Positions 27,801-36,912 of a stretch of DNA of 64,000 nt are shown piece by piece; the stretch's first letter is position 1; each line of letters starts with the position of its first letter. This DNA is from Flavobacterium sp. M31R6 (GTDB lineage Bacteria; Bacteroidota; Bacteroidia; Flavobacteriales; Flavobacteriaceae): assembly GCF_013284035.1 (NCBI RefSeq), contig NZ_CP054141.1, forward strand, positions 2,046,001-2,110,000, given 5' to 3'. A program made the translations under genes and the position numbers. A model generated the notes under the pieces. The model saw only the letters and a program-made list of their open reading frames with translations, did no database searches and was not told the origin of the DNA.

Positions 27801-28464
27801 ATTGCTGTACTCTTGGTCCTTTTACAAAAGCAACGTTGTCTTTGTAAGCCGAAACAATATCGTTAGGATTTTCCTGAGATGTTTTTTTGATTAATTTAAA
27901 AAGAGAAGTTTCTTTTTCCACACCGTCAATAACAAAAGTTCCATTGAAAATTTTGTGACGACAGTGCTCTGAATTGGCTTGAGAGAAAGCGAAAATCTCT
28001 GAATCCGTTAATTTTCTACCTAATTTAGTTGACAAATTATCCAAATATTCTACTTCTTCCTGACTCAAAGACAAGCCTTCTGTTTTGTTATAAGCAGCAA
28101 TATCATCAATATTCAAAATAGCTTCAGGCTGAATGTGAATCGTGAAAATATCTTGATTCAACTCGGTGTATTTTTGGGAAAGCATTGGATCAAAATCATT
28201 GAAATCGGCCGTTGCTTTCTGGAATTCTTCAATACGAATGATTCCTGAAATTCCCATATTTTGGGTGATTTCTACCGCATTGGTACTCCAAGGGGTAATC
28301 ATTGTGGCACGTGGTCCAATAAAAAAATCCGACAAAACGGATTTTTCTATTTTATTTGCATCTGCAAAAAGCCAGTTAAGTTTTGAAATGTCTTGAGCCG
28401 AAATTTCGTTTTGCGTTTGTACTGCAAAAACAGTTTTGCTTTGGTTTTCAAAGAAATGGATCAT
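24805..28464 (-). CDS. purL: phosphoribosylformylglycinamidine synthase
   Basis: 1219 aa single-chain FGAM synthase, fourth step of de novo purine synthesis (FGAR plus glutamine plus ATP to FGAM). N-terminal PurS-like part, FGAM synthase linker (AFSQANSEHCRHKIFNG), two AIRS-like ATP domains (KAETHNFPTTVEPFNGAATG; ELGINIPTGKDSLSM), and a C-terminal glutaminase with Cys in GICNGCQLFMEL and His/Glu in SHGEGKF. The length fits the large proteobacterial/Bacteroidota PurL. Single gene, terminated at 24740. Confidence 0.98.
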   Translation of the reverse strand: MIHFFENQSKTVFAVQTQNEISAQDISKLNWLFADANKIEKSVLSDFFIGPRATMITPWSTNAVEITQNMGISGIIRIEEFQKATADFNDFDPMLSQKYTELNQDIFTIHIQPEAILNIDDIAAYNKTEGLSLSQEEVEYLDNLSTKLGRKLTDSEIFAFSQANSEHCRHKIFNGTFVIDGVEKETSLFKLIKKTSQENPNDIVSAYKDNVAFVKGPRVQQFAPKTADKPDFYEIKEFDSVISLKAETHNFPTTVEPFNGAATGSGGEIRDRLAGGQGSLPMAGTAVYMTSYSRLSANRPWEDAVAERKWLYQTPMDILIKASNGASDFGNKFGQPLITGSVLTFEHEENNRKIGYDKVIMQAGGIGYGKLDQAIKHKPKEGDKIVILGGENYRIGMGGAAVSSADTGAFGSGIELNAIQRSNPEMQKRAANAIRGLVESDNNPIVSIHDHGAGGHLNCLSELVEETGGLIDLDKLPVGDPTLSAKEIIGNESQERMGLVIGKKDIDILQRIADRERSPMYQVGDVTADHRFTFESKTTGLKPMDYALEDFFGSSPKTIMTDKTIDYNYGGLEYNVKNIATYLEQVLQLEAVACKDWLTNKVDRCVGGKVAKQQCAGPLQLPLNNCGVMALDYQGKEGVATSIGHSPIASLIDPVAGTRTAIAESLSNIVWAPIKDGLKGISLSANWMWACKNEGEDARLYAAVEACSDFAIELGINIPTGKDSLSMKQKYPNDEVIAPGTVIISAGGNCTDIRKVVEPVLQKDGGSIYYINLSQDDFKLGGSSLAQTLNAIGNEAPTLKDAAFFKNAFNTLQELILDNQILAGHDIGSGGLITTLLEMCFADVDLGAKIDFSVFEEKDIIKYLFAENIAVVFQANSDEVVEAKLNANNVSFFKLGSATTEATLDFGPCKLDIAKYRDIWFKTSFLLDQKQSKNGTAQARFDNYKNQVLNYTFPTHFTGKKPVIDGSKPRPKAAIIREKGSNSEREMANAMYLAGFDVKDVHMTDLISGRENLEDIQFIGAVGGFSNSDVLGSAKGWAGAFKYNEKANTALKNFFKREDTLSVGICNGCQLFMELELVNPEHEVHGKMLHNDSHKHESIFTSVTIQENKSVMLSTLAGSTLGVWISHGEGKFNLPYAEDQYNIVGKYGYEGYPANPNGSDFNTAMMCDTTGRHLVMMPHIERSTFQWNWAHYPKDRNDEVTPWHEAFVNAKKWIDNTNK

Positions 28465-28961
28465 TGTTGTGTAGTTTGTTGTATTTAACGGTGCAAATTT
28501 AGGTTAAATATATAGTAAGAGCAAATGTGAAAAGCAAAGTCTTTGAAAAATTAGATTTATAAAGAAATAGACACGAATTTCACAAATTAGCACGAATTTT
28601 GAGTAGAATTTTTCAAAATAGAGCTCTCGCAAAGATGCTAAGCCGCAAAGAAAACGGTTTTAATTTTGCGTCTTTGGGCCTTCGCGAGAAAGAACAATGC
28701 CAGGCCTTTCTGTTTTGAAAAACAATAAACCTAGATTCCGCGTTAGAAAAAATGCCGCGAAGTTGCGCAAAGGACTAGCAAAGATGCGCAAAGGAAAATG
28801 AAATTCTTTGAATAGAGCTTAAAAAACTTTGCGAACCTTTGTGCCTCTGCGTAATAAATTCTAATGCTGAATCTGGGGGTAAATGAACTCAGGATGAGAA
28901 GTTTGTGTGTTTTTTTTAGACAAAGAAATTTGTGTTAATCTGTGCAATCTGTGTTGTAATC
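28465..28961. repeat. 497 bp gene-less region with CGCAAAG-type palindromic repeats
   Basis: No ORF with coding character. From about 28565 to 28935 it holds stretches such as CTCGCAAAGATGCTAAG, GCGTCTTTGGGCCTTCGCGAG, GCGCAAAGGAAAATG and TTTGCGAACCTTTGTG, partly complementary to each other: the same REP-like vocabulary as at 21036 and 46988. Confidence 0.65.
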
Positions 28962-30479
28962 TTACTTGCTTTTCGGAAACGGTTTACTTTGATAAGCCCC
29001 CAAATCTGGTGGAAGTGTTCTGGTAATTCCTAGTATGTCAAGTGGTATTAAATAAGTTGAATTTCCTTTTGCGAAAGCGGAAGAAGTATCGTCGATATTG
29101 AAATTGTTGATATTTGGGTTAAAGAATTTTGGATCTTTGTTTAGAATAATAGCGTTGTAATGCACGGGATCGGTGTCAAATTGATAATCTGGATCTTTGG
29201 TGTTGTTTGATTTGATTAAACAATTATTGAATTGGTATACGAAAGCAGCCCCCGATTTTTTGTCCAAAAGCATTTCGTTCGAATACGAACCGTAAATGAT
29301 ACAATTGTTGAATGTTGCTCCAGTAAGGTCCCTGGTTTCTGGAGTGGCACCATCTATATAATTGCTAATATAAACTGCCGCTTGTTCAGGACTAGACCAG
29401 TCGTTGTTGAAAGTTGAGTGCGTGAACTTGTAATTTCCACCATAAGTACAGGCTAAGCTGGCTTGTCCTGTGTAATTAATAACAATATTTTCTCCTTCGA
29501 TTAAAGCATTTTTGGCTTGAATTCCATAATGGGTGCAATTATAAATCTGTGTGTTTTTTATAGGCATGGTTGTTCCGTCATTGCCTTCGATAAATAGTCC
29601 AACAGTAGCATTTTTGAGTGTTAGATTTTGAATTGTGTTATTGGTGCTTCCGTTTTGCAACCAAATAGTGCCCCATTGTCCCGGAATATAACCAAAATCC
29701 GGTTGCTGGCGATCACCGCCGAAAATCACTTCATTTTCTAGTTTATCAGTTGTGGATGTACTTCCGTTAATGTGCATTGAAGCATTTTTGGGTACGATTA
29801 GACCCGAATCAGAATGGAAATAAACTCTTGCTCCTGCTTCAAAAGTTACGGTTTCAGCTTCGGGAACGGCGGCATATCCGTAAATTACATAGGCTTTTTT
29901 GTTGGTGAAAATAAGTTCGTTACCGTGAATTGGATCATTTTTGTCCAAATAGAAACCACTTATTTTTTCATTTCCAATTGGGAGTGTTTCTGTGGTCCCG
30001 TCTGCATTACGTTTTGGGTATAATAGAATGGCGTCTTGCACCAAAGTTACTAATTCCACTTTCTGAAGATTTGCGCCACTGTCAAATTCAATTTGGTCGG
30101 TATATAGAAATTCGGTTGGGGTAGTGTTGTCACTTTCTACGGTTGTTTCTATAAAGATATACAAGCTGTCTTTGGCTAATAGTGTAACATTTTCGAACAT
30201 CTTTCCTTGATTACCCTGAGCACCATCAACGGACATTCTGTATCTTGAGTTTGCTCCATTGGCAAATTTAATGATCGGTATATTGATGTCATTTTTGGAA
30301 TGGTTATACACTTTTAGGGCGTATGTACTCGAACTCAAATTGGTGAAAACCGTATCCAAATAAACCGTGTCTTTTGAAAAAGTTAAATCACCAGTACTGG
30401 CCACGGTTTCAAAATCACTACGACAAGAGCAAAATGAAAGTATAATTCCAGTTAAAAACAGTAAGGTGATTCGACGCAT
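28962..30479 (-). CDS. right-handed parallel beta-helix lipoprotein
   Basis: 505 aa. Lipoprotein signal ending in SFCSC. The N-terminal 130 residues form a beta-sandwich-like part (SKDTVYLDTVFTNLSSSTYALKV cut short here), followed by a solenoid of repeated strands (NTIQNLTLKNATVGLFIEGN; IYNCTHYGIQAKNALIEG; NNCIIYGSYSNEM) typical of pectate-lyase-like parallel beta-helices. No polysaccharide-lyase catalytic residues that I can point to. Probably surface or periplasmic; function unknown. Confidence 0.82.
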   Translation of the reverse strand: MRRITLLFLTGIILSFCSCRSDFETVASTGDLTFSKDTVYLDTVFTNLSSSTYALKVYNHSKNDINIPIIKFANGANSRYRMSVDGAQGNQGKMFENVTLLAKDSLYIFIETTVESDNTTPTEFLYTDQIEFDSGANLQKVELVTLVQDAILLYPKRNADGTTETLPIGNEKISGFYLDKNDPIHGNELIFTNKKAYVIYGYAAVPEAETVTFEAGARVYFHSDSGLIVPKNASMHINGSTSTTDKLENEVIFGGDRQQPDFGYIPGQWGTIWLQNGSTNNTIQNLTLKNATVGLFIEGNDGTTMPIKNTQIYNCTHYGIQAKNALIEGENIVINYTGQASLACTYGGNYKFTHSTFNNDWSSPEQAAVYISNYIDGATPETRDLTGATFNNCIIYGSYSNEMLLDKKSGAAFVYQFNNCLIKSNNTKDPDYQFDTDPVHYNAIILNKDPKFFNPNINNFNIDDTSSAFAKGNSTYLIPLDILGITRTLPPDLGAYQSKPFPKSK

Positions 30480-30623
30480 TTCGTTGTATTTTTTGTAAAA
30501 ATAACAATAAATTAGATTTTTGGGTTTGTTCGAGGGATTAGATTTTTAGTTTCTTTAGCATTTCATTTATTTCTTTTTTGAATTATCAATTTAGCGTATT
30601 TTTACAATCTTTAAAATCAAGAT

Positions 30624-31052
30624 ATGCTAATAGATAAAGATAAAATGCTCGAATATTGTAATCAGTTTTCCAAAAACACTTTGATGGAAACGCTAAATAT
30701 TGAGTTTATAGATGCTGGCGAAGGATTTCTTGTTGCCAAAATGCCTGTGAATCCATCAGTGCATCAGCCAATGGGTTTATTGCATGGAGGTGCTTCGGTG
30801 GCTTTGGCAGAAAGCGTTGGGAGTGCCGCTTCGCATTTTTTTATTAATGATAAAAACCAAGAAGTACGTGGTATCGAAATTTCAGCGAATCATTTAAAAA
30901 GTATTCGTGAAGGCTTTGTTTTTGGTACTGCCCGTATTATCCATAAAGGAAGAAGCTTGCATCTCTGGGAAATTAAAATTACGGATGAAGCTGGGAATTT
31001 AGTTTCGCTTTGCAAATTGACGAATATGGTTTTGACGAAAGAGAAACAATAA
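30624..31052 (+). CDS. hotdog-fold acyl-CoA thioesterase, likely menaquinone pathway
   Basis: 142 aa PaaI/YbgC-type thioesterase with the HGGASVALAES signature after HQPMGLL. The next gene, isochorismate synthase, starts 2 bp after its stop, so a role as 1,4-dihydroxy-2-naphthoyl-CoA thioesterase (MenI type) in menaquinone synthesis is likely but inferred from context. The active-site Glu (ALAES) is present. Confidence 0.85.
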   Translation: MLIDKDKMLEYCNQFSKNTLMETLNIEFIDAGEGFLVAKMPVNPSVHQPMGLLHGGASVALAESVGSAASHFFINDKNQEVRGIEISANHLKSIREGFVFGTARIIHKGRSLHLWEIKITDEAGNLVSLCKLTNMVLTKEKQ

Positions 31053-31054
31053 TT

Positions 31055-32137
31055 ATGAATGATTTTTTTGAAAAAGTGAAACAGCAACTACAGCAAAACT
31101 TGCCTTTTGTTTTGTATTGCAAGCCCAATTCGGATGCTATAATTGGAATGTTTCAGCAAAATGATAATTTGTATGATGTAGTTGATTTTACTGAAAAAGG
31201 TTTTGTTTTTTCTTCTTTCGACGGACATAAAAATTATATTATTCCAAAAGAGTATTCTGAAATCAAGCATTTTGCATTTGATAAAAAAGAAGTTTCTGAA
31301 AATAAAAAAGAATTTGTTTCTCCTGATGAAATTATCAAGACAAATTTTGAAAGATTAGTTGCTAAAGGAATTGAGGCGATACAAGAAAATCAATTTCAAA
31401 AAGTAGTTTTGTCTCGAAAGGAAACTATTGATTTACTTGATTTTGATTTAGTTACAACTTTCGAAAACTTAGTTCAATTATATCCGGCTACTTTTGTGTA
31501 TTGTTTTTTTCATCCAAAAATTGGAATTTGGATGGGTGCAACACCCGAGCAATTGTTAAAAGTGGAAGAAGATATTTTTAAAACAATGGCTTTAGCTGGA
31601 ACACAAAAAAATACTGGTTATGAGGAAGTTGTGTGGGCGAATAAGGAAAAACAGGAGCAGCAATTCGTTACCGATTATATTGTCTCGGAGTTGAATAAAG
31701 TCTCAAATTCAATTTTGGTTTCGGAACCTTATAGTGTAAAAGCGGGAAGTATTTGGCATATAAAAACAGATATCTCGGGTCAATTGAATTCGGTACAGAA
31801 TTTGAACGAAGTTATTGGTTTATTGCATCCGACTCCTGCAGTTTGTGGTTTGCCAAAACTGGAATCCAAACAGTTTATTTTGGACAATGAAAATTACGAC
31901 AGGACTTTTTACACCGGTTATTTGGGAGAATTGAACAGCAGCTCCACATCGGATAAAACTAGTTCTGATTTGTTTGTCAATTTGCGTTGTATGGAAATTG
32001 AAATGGGTTTTGATCTCAAAACGGCAAAAGCCAATTTATTCATGGGTTGCGGAATTACAAAAGACAGCATCCCCGAAAGAGAGTGGGAGGAAAGCGTAAA
32101 TAAGTCAATGACGATGAAGAGGGTTTTTGATTTTTGA
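31055..32137 (+). CDS. menF: isochorismate synthase
   Basis: 361 aa chorismate-utilising enzyme, first step of menaquinone synthesis. The start is the ATG at 31055, 2 bp after the thioesterase stop; an upstream in-frame start at 31010 would overlap that gene. Signatures: WMGATPEQLL, MALAGTQKN, HPTPAVCGLPK, YTGYLGEL and the terminal GCGITKDSIPEREWEE. The lack of other men genes here suggests that the rest of the pathway lies elsewhere. EntC/MenF cannot be told apart by sequence alone; context favours menaquinone. Confidence 0.9.
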   Translation: MNDFFEKVKQQLQQNLPFVLYCKPNSDAIIGMFQQNDNLYDVVDFTEKGFVFSSFDGHKNYIIPKEYSEIKHFAFDKKEVSENKKEFVSPDEIIKTNFERLVAKGIEAIQENQFQKVVLSRKETIDLLDFDLVTTFENLVQLYPATFVYCFFHPKIGIWMGATPEQLLKVEEDIFKTMALAGTQKNTGYEEVVWANKEKQEQQFVTDYIVSELNKVSNSILVSEPYSVKAGSIWHIKTDISGQLNSVQNLNEVIGLLHPTPAVCGLPKLESKQFILDNENYDRTFYTGYLGELNSSSTSDKTSSDLFVNLRCMEIEMGFDLKTAKANLFMGCGITKDSIPEREWEESVNKSMTMKRVFDF

Positions 32138-32216
32138 TTTTAGAATGAAGATCAACGATTTAAGATTTTTAATTGCTATTGAAATTACCATTGAAAATAA
32201 TTAAAATAAAACATAG

Positions 32217-32933
32217 ATGAAATTAGATATACTGGCTTTTGGAGCACATCCCGATGATGTAGAATTGGGATGTTCCGGAACAATTTTAAAAGAGGTTTCT
32301 TTGGGTAAAAAGGTAGGGGTTATTGATTTAACCCGTGGTGAACTAGGTACGCGAGGTTCAGCTGAAATTCGCGATCAGGAAGCAAATGCCGCTGCGAAGA
32401 TATTAGGGGTTTCCGTTCGTGAGAATTTGAATATGAGGGATGGTTTTTTTGTCAATGACGAAAAGCATCAATTGGAAATCATAAAAATGATTCGGAAGTA
32501 TCAACCTGAGATTGTATTATGCAATGCGATTGACGATAGACATATTGATCACGGAAAAGGAAGTAAATTAGTTTCGGATGCTTGTTTTTTATCTGGTTTG
32601 ATGAAAATTGAAACGGTTCTTGATGGTGAAATCCAAAAACCTTGGAGACCCAAAGTGGTTTACCATTATATACAATGGAAAAACATAGAACCAGATTTTG
32701 TAGTGGATATTACTGGGTTTACTGATAAGAAAATCGAATCTATTTTGGCGTACCGTTCGCAATTTTATGATCCTAATTCTAATGAACCTGAGTCGCCAAT
32801 ATCGAGTAAAAACTTCTTGGAAAGCCTGAATTACCGTTCTAGGGATTTAGGAAGGCTAACTGGCGTTGAACATGCCGAAGGTTTTACTGTTGAAAGGTAT
32901 TTGGCAGTCAATAGTTTAGGAGATTTGAAGTAA
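32217..32933 (+). CDS. bshB1: bacillithiol biosynthesis deacetylase BshB1
   Basis: 238 aa zinc deacetylase of the LmbE/GlcNAc family, removing acetyl from GlcNAc-malate in bacillithiol synthesis. The AHPDDVELGCSG motif holds the first zinc ligands, DRHIDHGKGS the third, and the C-terminal GVEHAEGFTVERY is typical of BshB1. Presence of bacillithiol synthesis fits Bacteroidota. Single gene ahead of tRNA-His. Confidence 0.93.
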   Translation: MKLDILAFGAHPDDVELGCSGTILKEVSLGKKVGVIDLTRGELGTRGSAEIRDQEANAAAKILGVSVRENLNMRDGFFVNDEKHQLEIIKMIRKYQPEIVLCNAIDDRHIDHGKGSKLVSDACFLSGLMKIETVLDGEIQKPWRPKVVYHYIQWKNIEPDFVVDITGFTDKKIESILAYRSQFYDPNSNEPESPISSKNFLESLNYRSRDLGRLTGVEHAEGFTVERYLAVNSLGDLK

Positions 32934-33010
32934 ATTTGCTGAATTTTTTTTAATTTTTTGTTTGTAGAAGTAAACATTTGTTCTATATTTGCAACCGCTA
33001 AGCACAAATG

Positions 33011-33084
33011 GTGGTTGTAGCTCAGCTGGTTAGAGCATCGGTTTGTGGTGCCGAGGGTCGCCGGTTCGAACCCGGTCATCCACC
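33011..33084 (+). tRNA. tRNA-His (GUG)
   Basis: Cloverleaf with anticodon GTG in loop TTGTGGT, D-arm AGCTCAGCTGGTTAGAGC and T-arm GCCGGTTCGAACCCGGT. A G at 33010 can be the extra -1 base pairing with C73, as expected for histidine tRNA. CCA is not encoded. Acceptor pair 5-68 reads U-U, an unusual mismatch. Confidence 0.93.
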
Positions 33085-33092
33085 CAAAAGGC

Positions 33093-33123
33093 AAAAGCCT
33101 CGAAGTAATTCGGGGCTTTTTTT
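33093..33123 (+). terminator. terminator after tRNA-His
   Basis: AAAAGCCTCGA / TCGGGGCTTTT stem (one G-U pair) followed by T-run. Confidence 0.85.
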
Positions 33124-33223
33124 GTGGAGTTAAGTTTCGTGTAATAATAAATATTAATTTCTTGAATTAAAATAAATTAGATTTTATTAAATTGCTTATA
33201 ATTAACCAATTCAATAAAAATTT

Positions 33224-33553
33224 ATGGGAACATTTTTAGTTAGCAAAAGAAAGAATGATGAATTTCAGTTTGTTTTAAAAGCAGGAAATGGACAAGTTAT
33301 TCTTGCAAGTGAAGGATATGCATCCAAAGCAGCTTGCGAAAACGGAATCGAGTCTGTGAGAAAGAATTCTCAAGTGGATGAAAGATTTGATAAGTTGGAA
33401 GCCAAAAATGGAAAGCTTTATTTCAATCTTAAAGCGAGTAACGGTCAAATTATAGGTAGCAGTGAAATGTATGAATCGGCTGCAGCACGTGACAACGGAA
33501 TTGACTCCGTAAAGAAAAATGCACCCGATGCTGATGTAAAAGAAGATTTGTAA
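33224..33553 (+). CDS. YegP family protein (two DUF1508 repeats)
   Basis: 109 aa made of two tandem DUF1508 units: residues 2-50 (FQFVLKAGNGQVILASEGY, KAACENGIESVRKN) and 55-103 (YFNLKASNGQIIGSSEMY, AARDNGIDSVKKN). Such proteins are common small cytoplasmic proteins of unknown function. Exact length for the family. Ends before a perfect bidirectional terminator. Confidence 0.95.
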   Translation: MGTFLVSKRKNDEFQFVLKAGNGQVILASEGYASKAACENGIESVRKNSQVDERFDKLEAKNGKLYFNLKASNGQIIGSSEMYESAAARDNGIDSVKKNAPDADVKEDL

Positions 33554-33566
33554 TCAATTATAATGA

Positions 33567-33610
33567 TTCCACAAAAAAGCTTCGAAGAAATTCGAAGCTT
33601 TTTTGTGGAA
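33567..33610. terminator. bidirectional terminator
   Basis: Perfect 20 bp stem (TTCCACAAAAAAGCTTCGAA) with GAAA loop between convergent YegP and kinase genes. Confidence 0.92.
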
Positions 33611-33625
33611 TAAATTTTCGTGTTA

Positions 33626-34735
33626 TTATTTTGTTTGGGGTGAATCTTTTTTAAACGATATAGTAAATTTTGCTCCCTCATTAACTTTACTCTCCACTTC
33701 AATTTTACCACCCAAACTGGTAATGTGGTTGTTTATTAAATACAGACCGATTCCTTTGCTGTCAATATGGTTGTGGAATTTTTGGTGCAAGCCAAAAACT
33801 TTGTCTTTTACAAGTTCCATATCGAAACCAAGACCGTTATCAGAAAAAATCAATTGATCGATTCCATTTGTCCTTTTTGAATGTATAGAAATACTAGGTG
33901 AACTGCCAGGTTTGGCATATTTTATGGAGTTGGTTATTAAATTCAGGAATATGCTTTCTAAATATGATTTATTGAAATTTACTTTTTCAAGTTCTGTAAA
34001 ATCAACATTAATCGTGACTTTTGAATTTTGAATCAAAGAACTTATGGTTTGTATTACTGTGTTTAGCGATTCACTCAAGTCTAATTCTTCAACTTGGGTA
34101 ATTACATTATCTTCATGAATTAAAATATCTACGTAATCATTTAAAGCCTGTTTTAAGCTTTCGCTGGTTGACTTCAAAAGTTCAATAAATTGCAGAGTTT
34201 CGGAATCTTCAATTTTTGAAACATCTAAAAGACTAAAAATAGAAAGCAGATTGTTTACAGGTGATCTTAAATCATGGGAACTGGTATAGCTTAATTTTTT
34301 GAGGTCTTTATTGATTTTTGTAATTTTTGAGAGAAGTAAATTTCGTTCCTCTTCTAGTTTTTTGTTGTGCGTGATATTTTTGGCAACTGCATAAACTAAT
34401 TTTTCATCAGTTATTGGCATGGATGTCCACGAGAGCCATACAATGTTCCCGCTTTTTGTTACATATCGATTTTCGAAATTCAACAACGGTTTATTGTTAA
34501 GTAGTTCTTTACGGACTTTTGAGGTGTAATCTTGATCTTCGGTATAAACAAACTCGTTTATGGGTTTTGAAAATAGTTCTTCTTTAGTGTAGCCTAATAA
34601 TTCAGTAACCGCGGGGTTTATTTTTTTGAAAAAACCATCAAATCCTGCTATGCATAATAAATCAGCTGATAGTTCGAAGAAATGTTCGAATATATGGTTG
34701 TTTGAATCCAAAATTGAATTTGTTTTTTTTGCCAT
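33626..34735 (-). CDS. PAS-domain sensor histidine kinase
   Basis: 369 aa. PAS domain at residues 15-125 (ITHNKKLEEER exit), HisKA with His154 in SSHDLRSPVNN, and HATPase with N-box NLITNSIKYAKP and G-box FSDNGLGFDMEL. No membrane segment or signal, so a cytoplasmic sensor. No response regulator gene is adjacent (orphan). SHDLRSP is a divergent H-box found in phytochrome-like and Bacteroidota kinases. Signal unknown. Confidence 0.93.
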   Translation of the reverse strand: MAKKTNSILDSNNHIFEHFFELSADLLCIAGFDGFFKKINPAVTELLGYTKEELFSKPINEFVYTEDQDYTSKVRKELLNNKPLLNFENRYVTKSGNIVWLSWTSMPITDEKLVYAVAKNITHNKKLEEERNLLLSKITKINKDLKKLSYTSSHDLRSPVNNLLSIFSLLDVSKIEDSETLQFIELLKSTSESLKQALNDYVDILIHEDNVITQVEELDLSESLNTVIQTISSLIQNSKVTINVDFTELEKVNFNKSYLESIFLNLITNSIKYAKPGSSPSISIHSKRTNGIDQLIFSDNGLGFDMELVKDKVFGLHQKFHNHIDSKGIGLYLINNHITSLGGKIEVESKVNEGAKFTISFKKDSPQTK

Positions 34736-34937
34736 TATCTATTACTACAAATGTTAGTGTTTTTGTTTTTTGGACTCAAAAACGGGAAGATTTTCAACGA
34801 AGTTTCGCAGTTATTATTAGTTTTTTAGCTGCGAATGTATTCGCGGTGGGCTAAATTACATAACGTACGATAGAACTCCAAATTAATTGGATTTGTTTTG
34901 GCTAAGTGTAATCTGGGAAAAAAGTAGTTTATAAGGA

Positions 34938-34976
34938 AAAAGGAGCTTCAAATTTCTTCGAAGCTCCTTTTTTTTG
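34938..34976 (-). terminator. terminator of M28 peptidase gene
   Basis: AAAAAGGAGCTTC / GAAGCTCCTTTTT stem, downstream of the 34992-36008 gene on the minus strand. Confidence 0.85.
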
Positions 34977-34991
34977 GGTAGATCTATTTAT

Positions 34992-36008
34992 TTATTGAAT
35001 AGCTTTGTCAACTACAATTCTTTCAGATCTGTTTGCCAAATCCCAAGCAATTACAAAAGCCAGTTGTGCTCTTTTTGCTAAAGCATCATATTCAATTTTG
35101 TTAGGCTCATCTGATTTTTGGTGATAATCGGCATGAACTCCGTTGAAAAGAAATACGGCTGGAATTCCGTTTTTAGCAAAGTTATAGTGGTCTGAGCGCT
35201 CATAGAAATGATTTGGATCTTTTGGGTCGTTGAATTTGAAATCCAAGTCTAAATGTGTGTATTTGTCGTTTTGTGCAACTGTTATGTTGTGCAAATCGCT
35301 TGATAATCTATCGGCACCAATTACATATACATAATTGTTGGTATTTGCATGTTCTATGTCGCGACGGCCTATCATGTCAATATTGATATCGGCTATAGTA
35401 TTAGCTATAGGAAACAATGGATTTTCGGAGTAGAAACGTGATCCGTGCAAACCGTGTTCTTCACCAGTTACGTGAAGAAACAGTATGGAACGTTTAGGGC
35501 CGTGTCCTTCCTTTTTTGCTTTTTGAAAAGCTTCGGCAATTTGAAGAACGGCAACTGTACCGGAACCATCATCATCGGCACCATTGTATACTTCTCCGTT
35601 TTTTACACCAACGTGGTCATAATGCGCTGAAATTACCAAAACCTCGTCTGGTTTTTCAGAACCTTCAATGTAAGCCCAGATGTTCTCTGAATCTGGCAAG
35701 TTTTCATTGCGTTTGGCATTCAAGTATGCAGCCGGTACTGGCTGGTAATAGTTCGTAGCTCCTTTTGGATAGGATATTTTGCTTTTTTTGTATTGGCTGA
35801 TAAGATAATTTCCGGCTTTTTTTTGTCCTTTGGATCCTGTATCGCGACCTTCCATTTCATCAGAAGCGACAATATAAAGTCTGGTTTTTAGCTTATCGGC
35901 TGTTATGGTGTTCATGAACTTGGTCGGGTCATCGTTGTTGACCGCTTTTTTTTGAGCAAAACTGGAAATAGTTGTGATAAACAACAAGAGGGCTAAGACT
36001 TTTTTCAT
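34992..36008 (-). CDS. secreted M28 family zinc aminopeptidase
   Basis: 338 aa; signal peptide to SSFAQ. Zinc ligands of the M28 family: His in SAHYDHVG, Asp in NGADDDGSG, catalytic Glu pair in VTGEEHGLHGS, Asp in NIDMIGR, His in NGVHADYHQKSDE. Releases amino acids from peptides in periplasm or outside. Followed upstream on the minus strand by a dienelactone-hydrolase-like gene (24 bp gap) and other secreted hydrolases, suggesting a scavenging cluster. Confidence 0.94.
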   Translation of the reverse strand: MKKVLALLLFITTISSFAQKKAVNNDDPTKFMNTITADKLKTRLYIVASDEMEGRDTGSKGQKKAGNYLISQYKKSKISYPKGATNYYQPVPAAYLNAKRNENLPDSENIWAYIEGSEKPDEVLVISAHYDHVGVKNGEVYNGADDDGSGTVAVLQIAEAFQKAKKEGHGPKRSILFLHVTGEEHGLHGSRFYSENPLFPIANTIADINIDMIGRRDIEHANTNNYVYVIGADRLSSDLHNITVAQNDKYTHLDLDFKFNDPKDPNHFYERSDHYNFAKNGIPAVFLFNGVHADYHQKSDEPNKIEYDALAKRAQLAFVIAWDLANRSERIVVDKAIQ

Positions 36009-36032
36009 TTAGAGATTGGGATAATTAAGTTA

Positions 36033-36806
36033 TTATTTTTTTAATACTTCGTTTATGAATAGTTTGAAATGCTCGAAAGAACGTTTAGCTGCTTTTTCAT
36101 TATAGGCAGCACCTTTTGAATTGTCATTTCCAGATTCTGGATTGGTAAAGGAATGGACAGCATTGGCATAATAAATCATTTGCCAATCGGCTTTTGAATC
36201 TTTCATTTCTTTTTGGAAAGCTAAGATTTCTTCGGTTGATTCATAAGGGTCGTCGGCTCCATGACATACCAAAACTTTTGCGGTAATAGGCTCTGTGGAT
36301 CTTAAATCATCCTTGCCTAAACCTCCATGAAAAGAGACGACTCCTTTTACATTCAGATGACCACGGGCTGCTTCAAGTGCTCCAGTTCCTCCAAAACAAT
36401 ATCCAATAACGACAATGTTTTCTGGATTTGCTCCAGCTGCAATTAATTGTTGTAAAGCTAAAGAAATGCGTTTTTGATAAGCTTCAAAGTTTTTTTTGTA
36501 GAAACCTGCATTATTTCCGGCTTCATTATTGTCTTTTGGGTAATTCCCTTCGCCGTAAATATCGGCTATAAAGGCATAATACCCCATTTTCGAAAGTTTG
36601 TCGGCGGTGTCTTTGGAGAGTTTGTCAATTCCCTTCCATGCCGGCAAGATTAAGATACCCGGTTTTTGGGTACTGCTCTTTATAGGTGCAATCTTAAAAC
36701 CATTCAGAATTTGGCTACCATCTTTGTATTGTACTGGTTTTAATTGTGCAAAAGATTGACCACCAAACAATACCATTCCTAAAATTATAAATTTTAAATT
36801 TTTCAT
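36033..36806 (-). CDS. exported dienelactone hydrolase family protein
   Basis: 257 aa; signal to QSFAQ. Alpha/beta hydrolase with nucleophile Cys in VIGYCFGGTGALEAA, Asp in CHGADDPYEST and His in NAVHSFTNPES, the Cys-Asp-His triad of dienelactone hydrolases. Real substrate unknown; exported members are probably general esterases. Close to the M28 peptidase gene and likely co-transcribed with it. Confidence 0.9.
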   Translation of the reverse strand: MKNLKFIILGMVLFGGQSFAQLKPVQYKDGSQILNGFKIAPIKSSTQKPGILILPAWKGIDKLSKDTADKLSKMGYYAFIADIYGEGNYPKDNNEAGNNAGFYKKNFEAYQKRISLALQQLIAAGANPENIVVIGYCFGGTGALEAARGHLNVKGVVSFHGGLGKDDLRSTEPITAKVLVCHGADDPYESTEEILAFQKEMKDSKADWQMIYYANAVHSFTNPESGNDNSKGAAYNEKAAKRSFEHFKLFINEVLKK

Positions 36807-36846
36807 GGCTTTATTTTTTTACAAATATCTGAATAATAATGTTATA

Positions 36847-36880
36847 AAAAAACCTTGAAAGTTACTTCTTTCAAGGTTTT
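36847..36880 (-). terminator. terminator of penicillin acylase operon
   Basis: AAAACCTTGAAAG / CTTTCAAGGTTTT stem downstream of the acylase gene on the minus strand. Confidence 0.85.
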
Positions 36881-36912
36881 GTTTGGATTATAAAAGTGAA
36901 GTGTTTTATGAA

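Noticed and set aside
32831..33094. Minus-strand ORF over tRNA-His (starts MPFGWMTGFEPATLG)
   Set aside because: It is the antisense reading of the tRNA, a well-known spurious ORF type.
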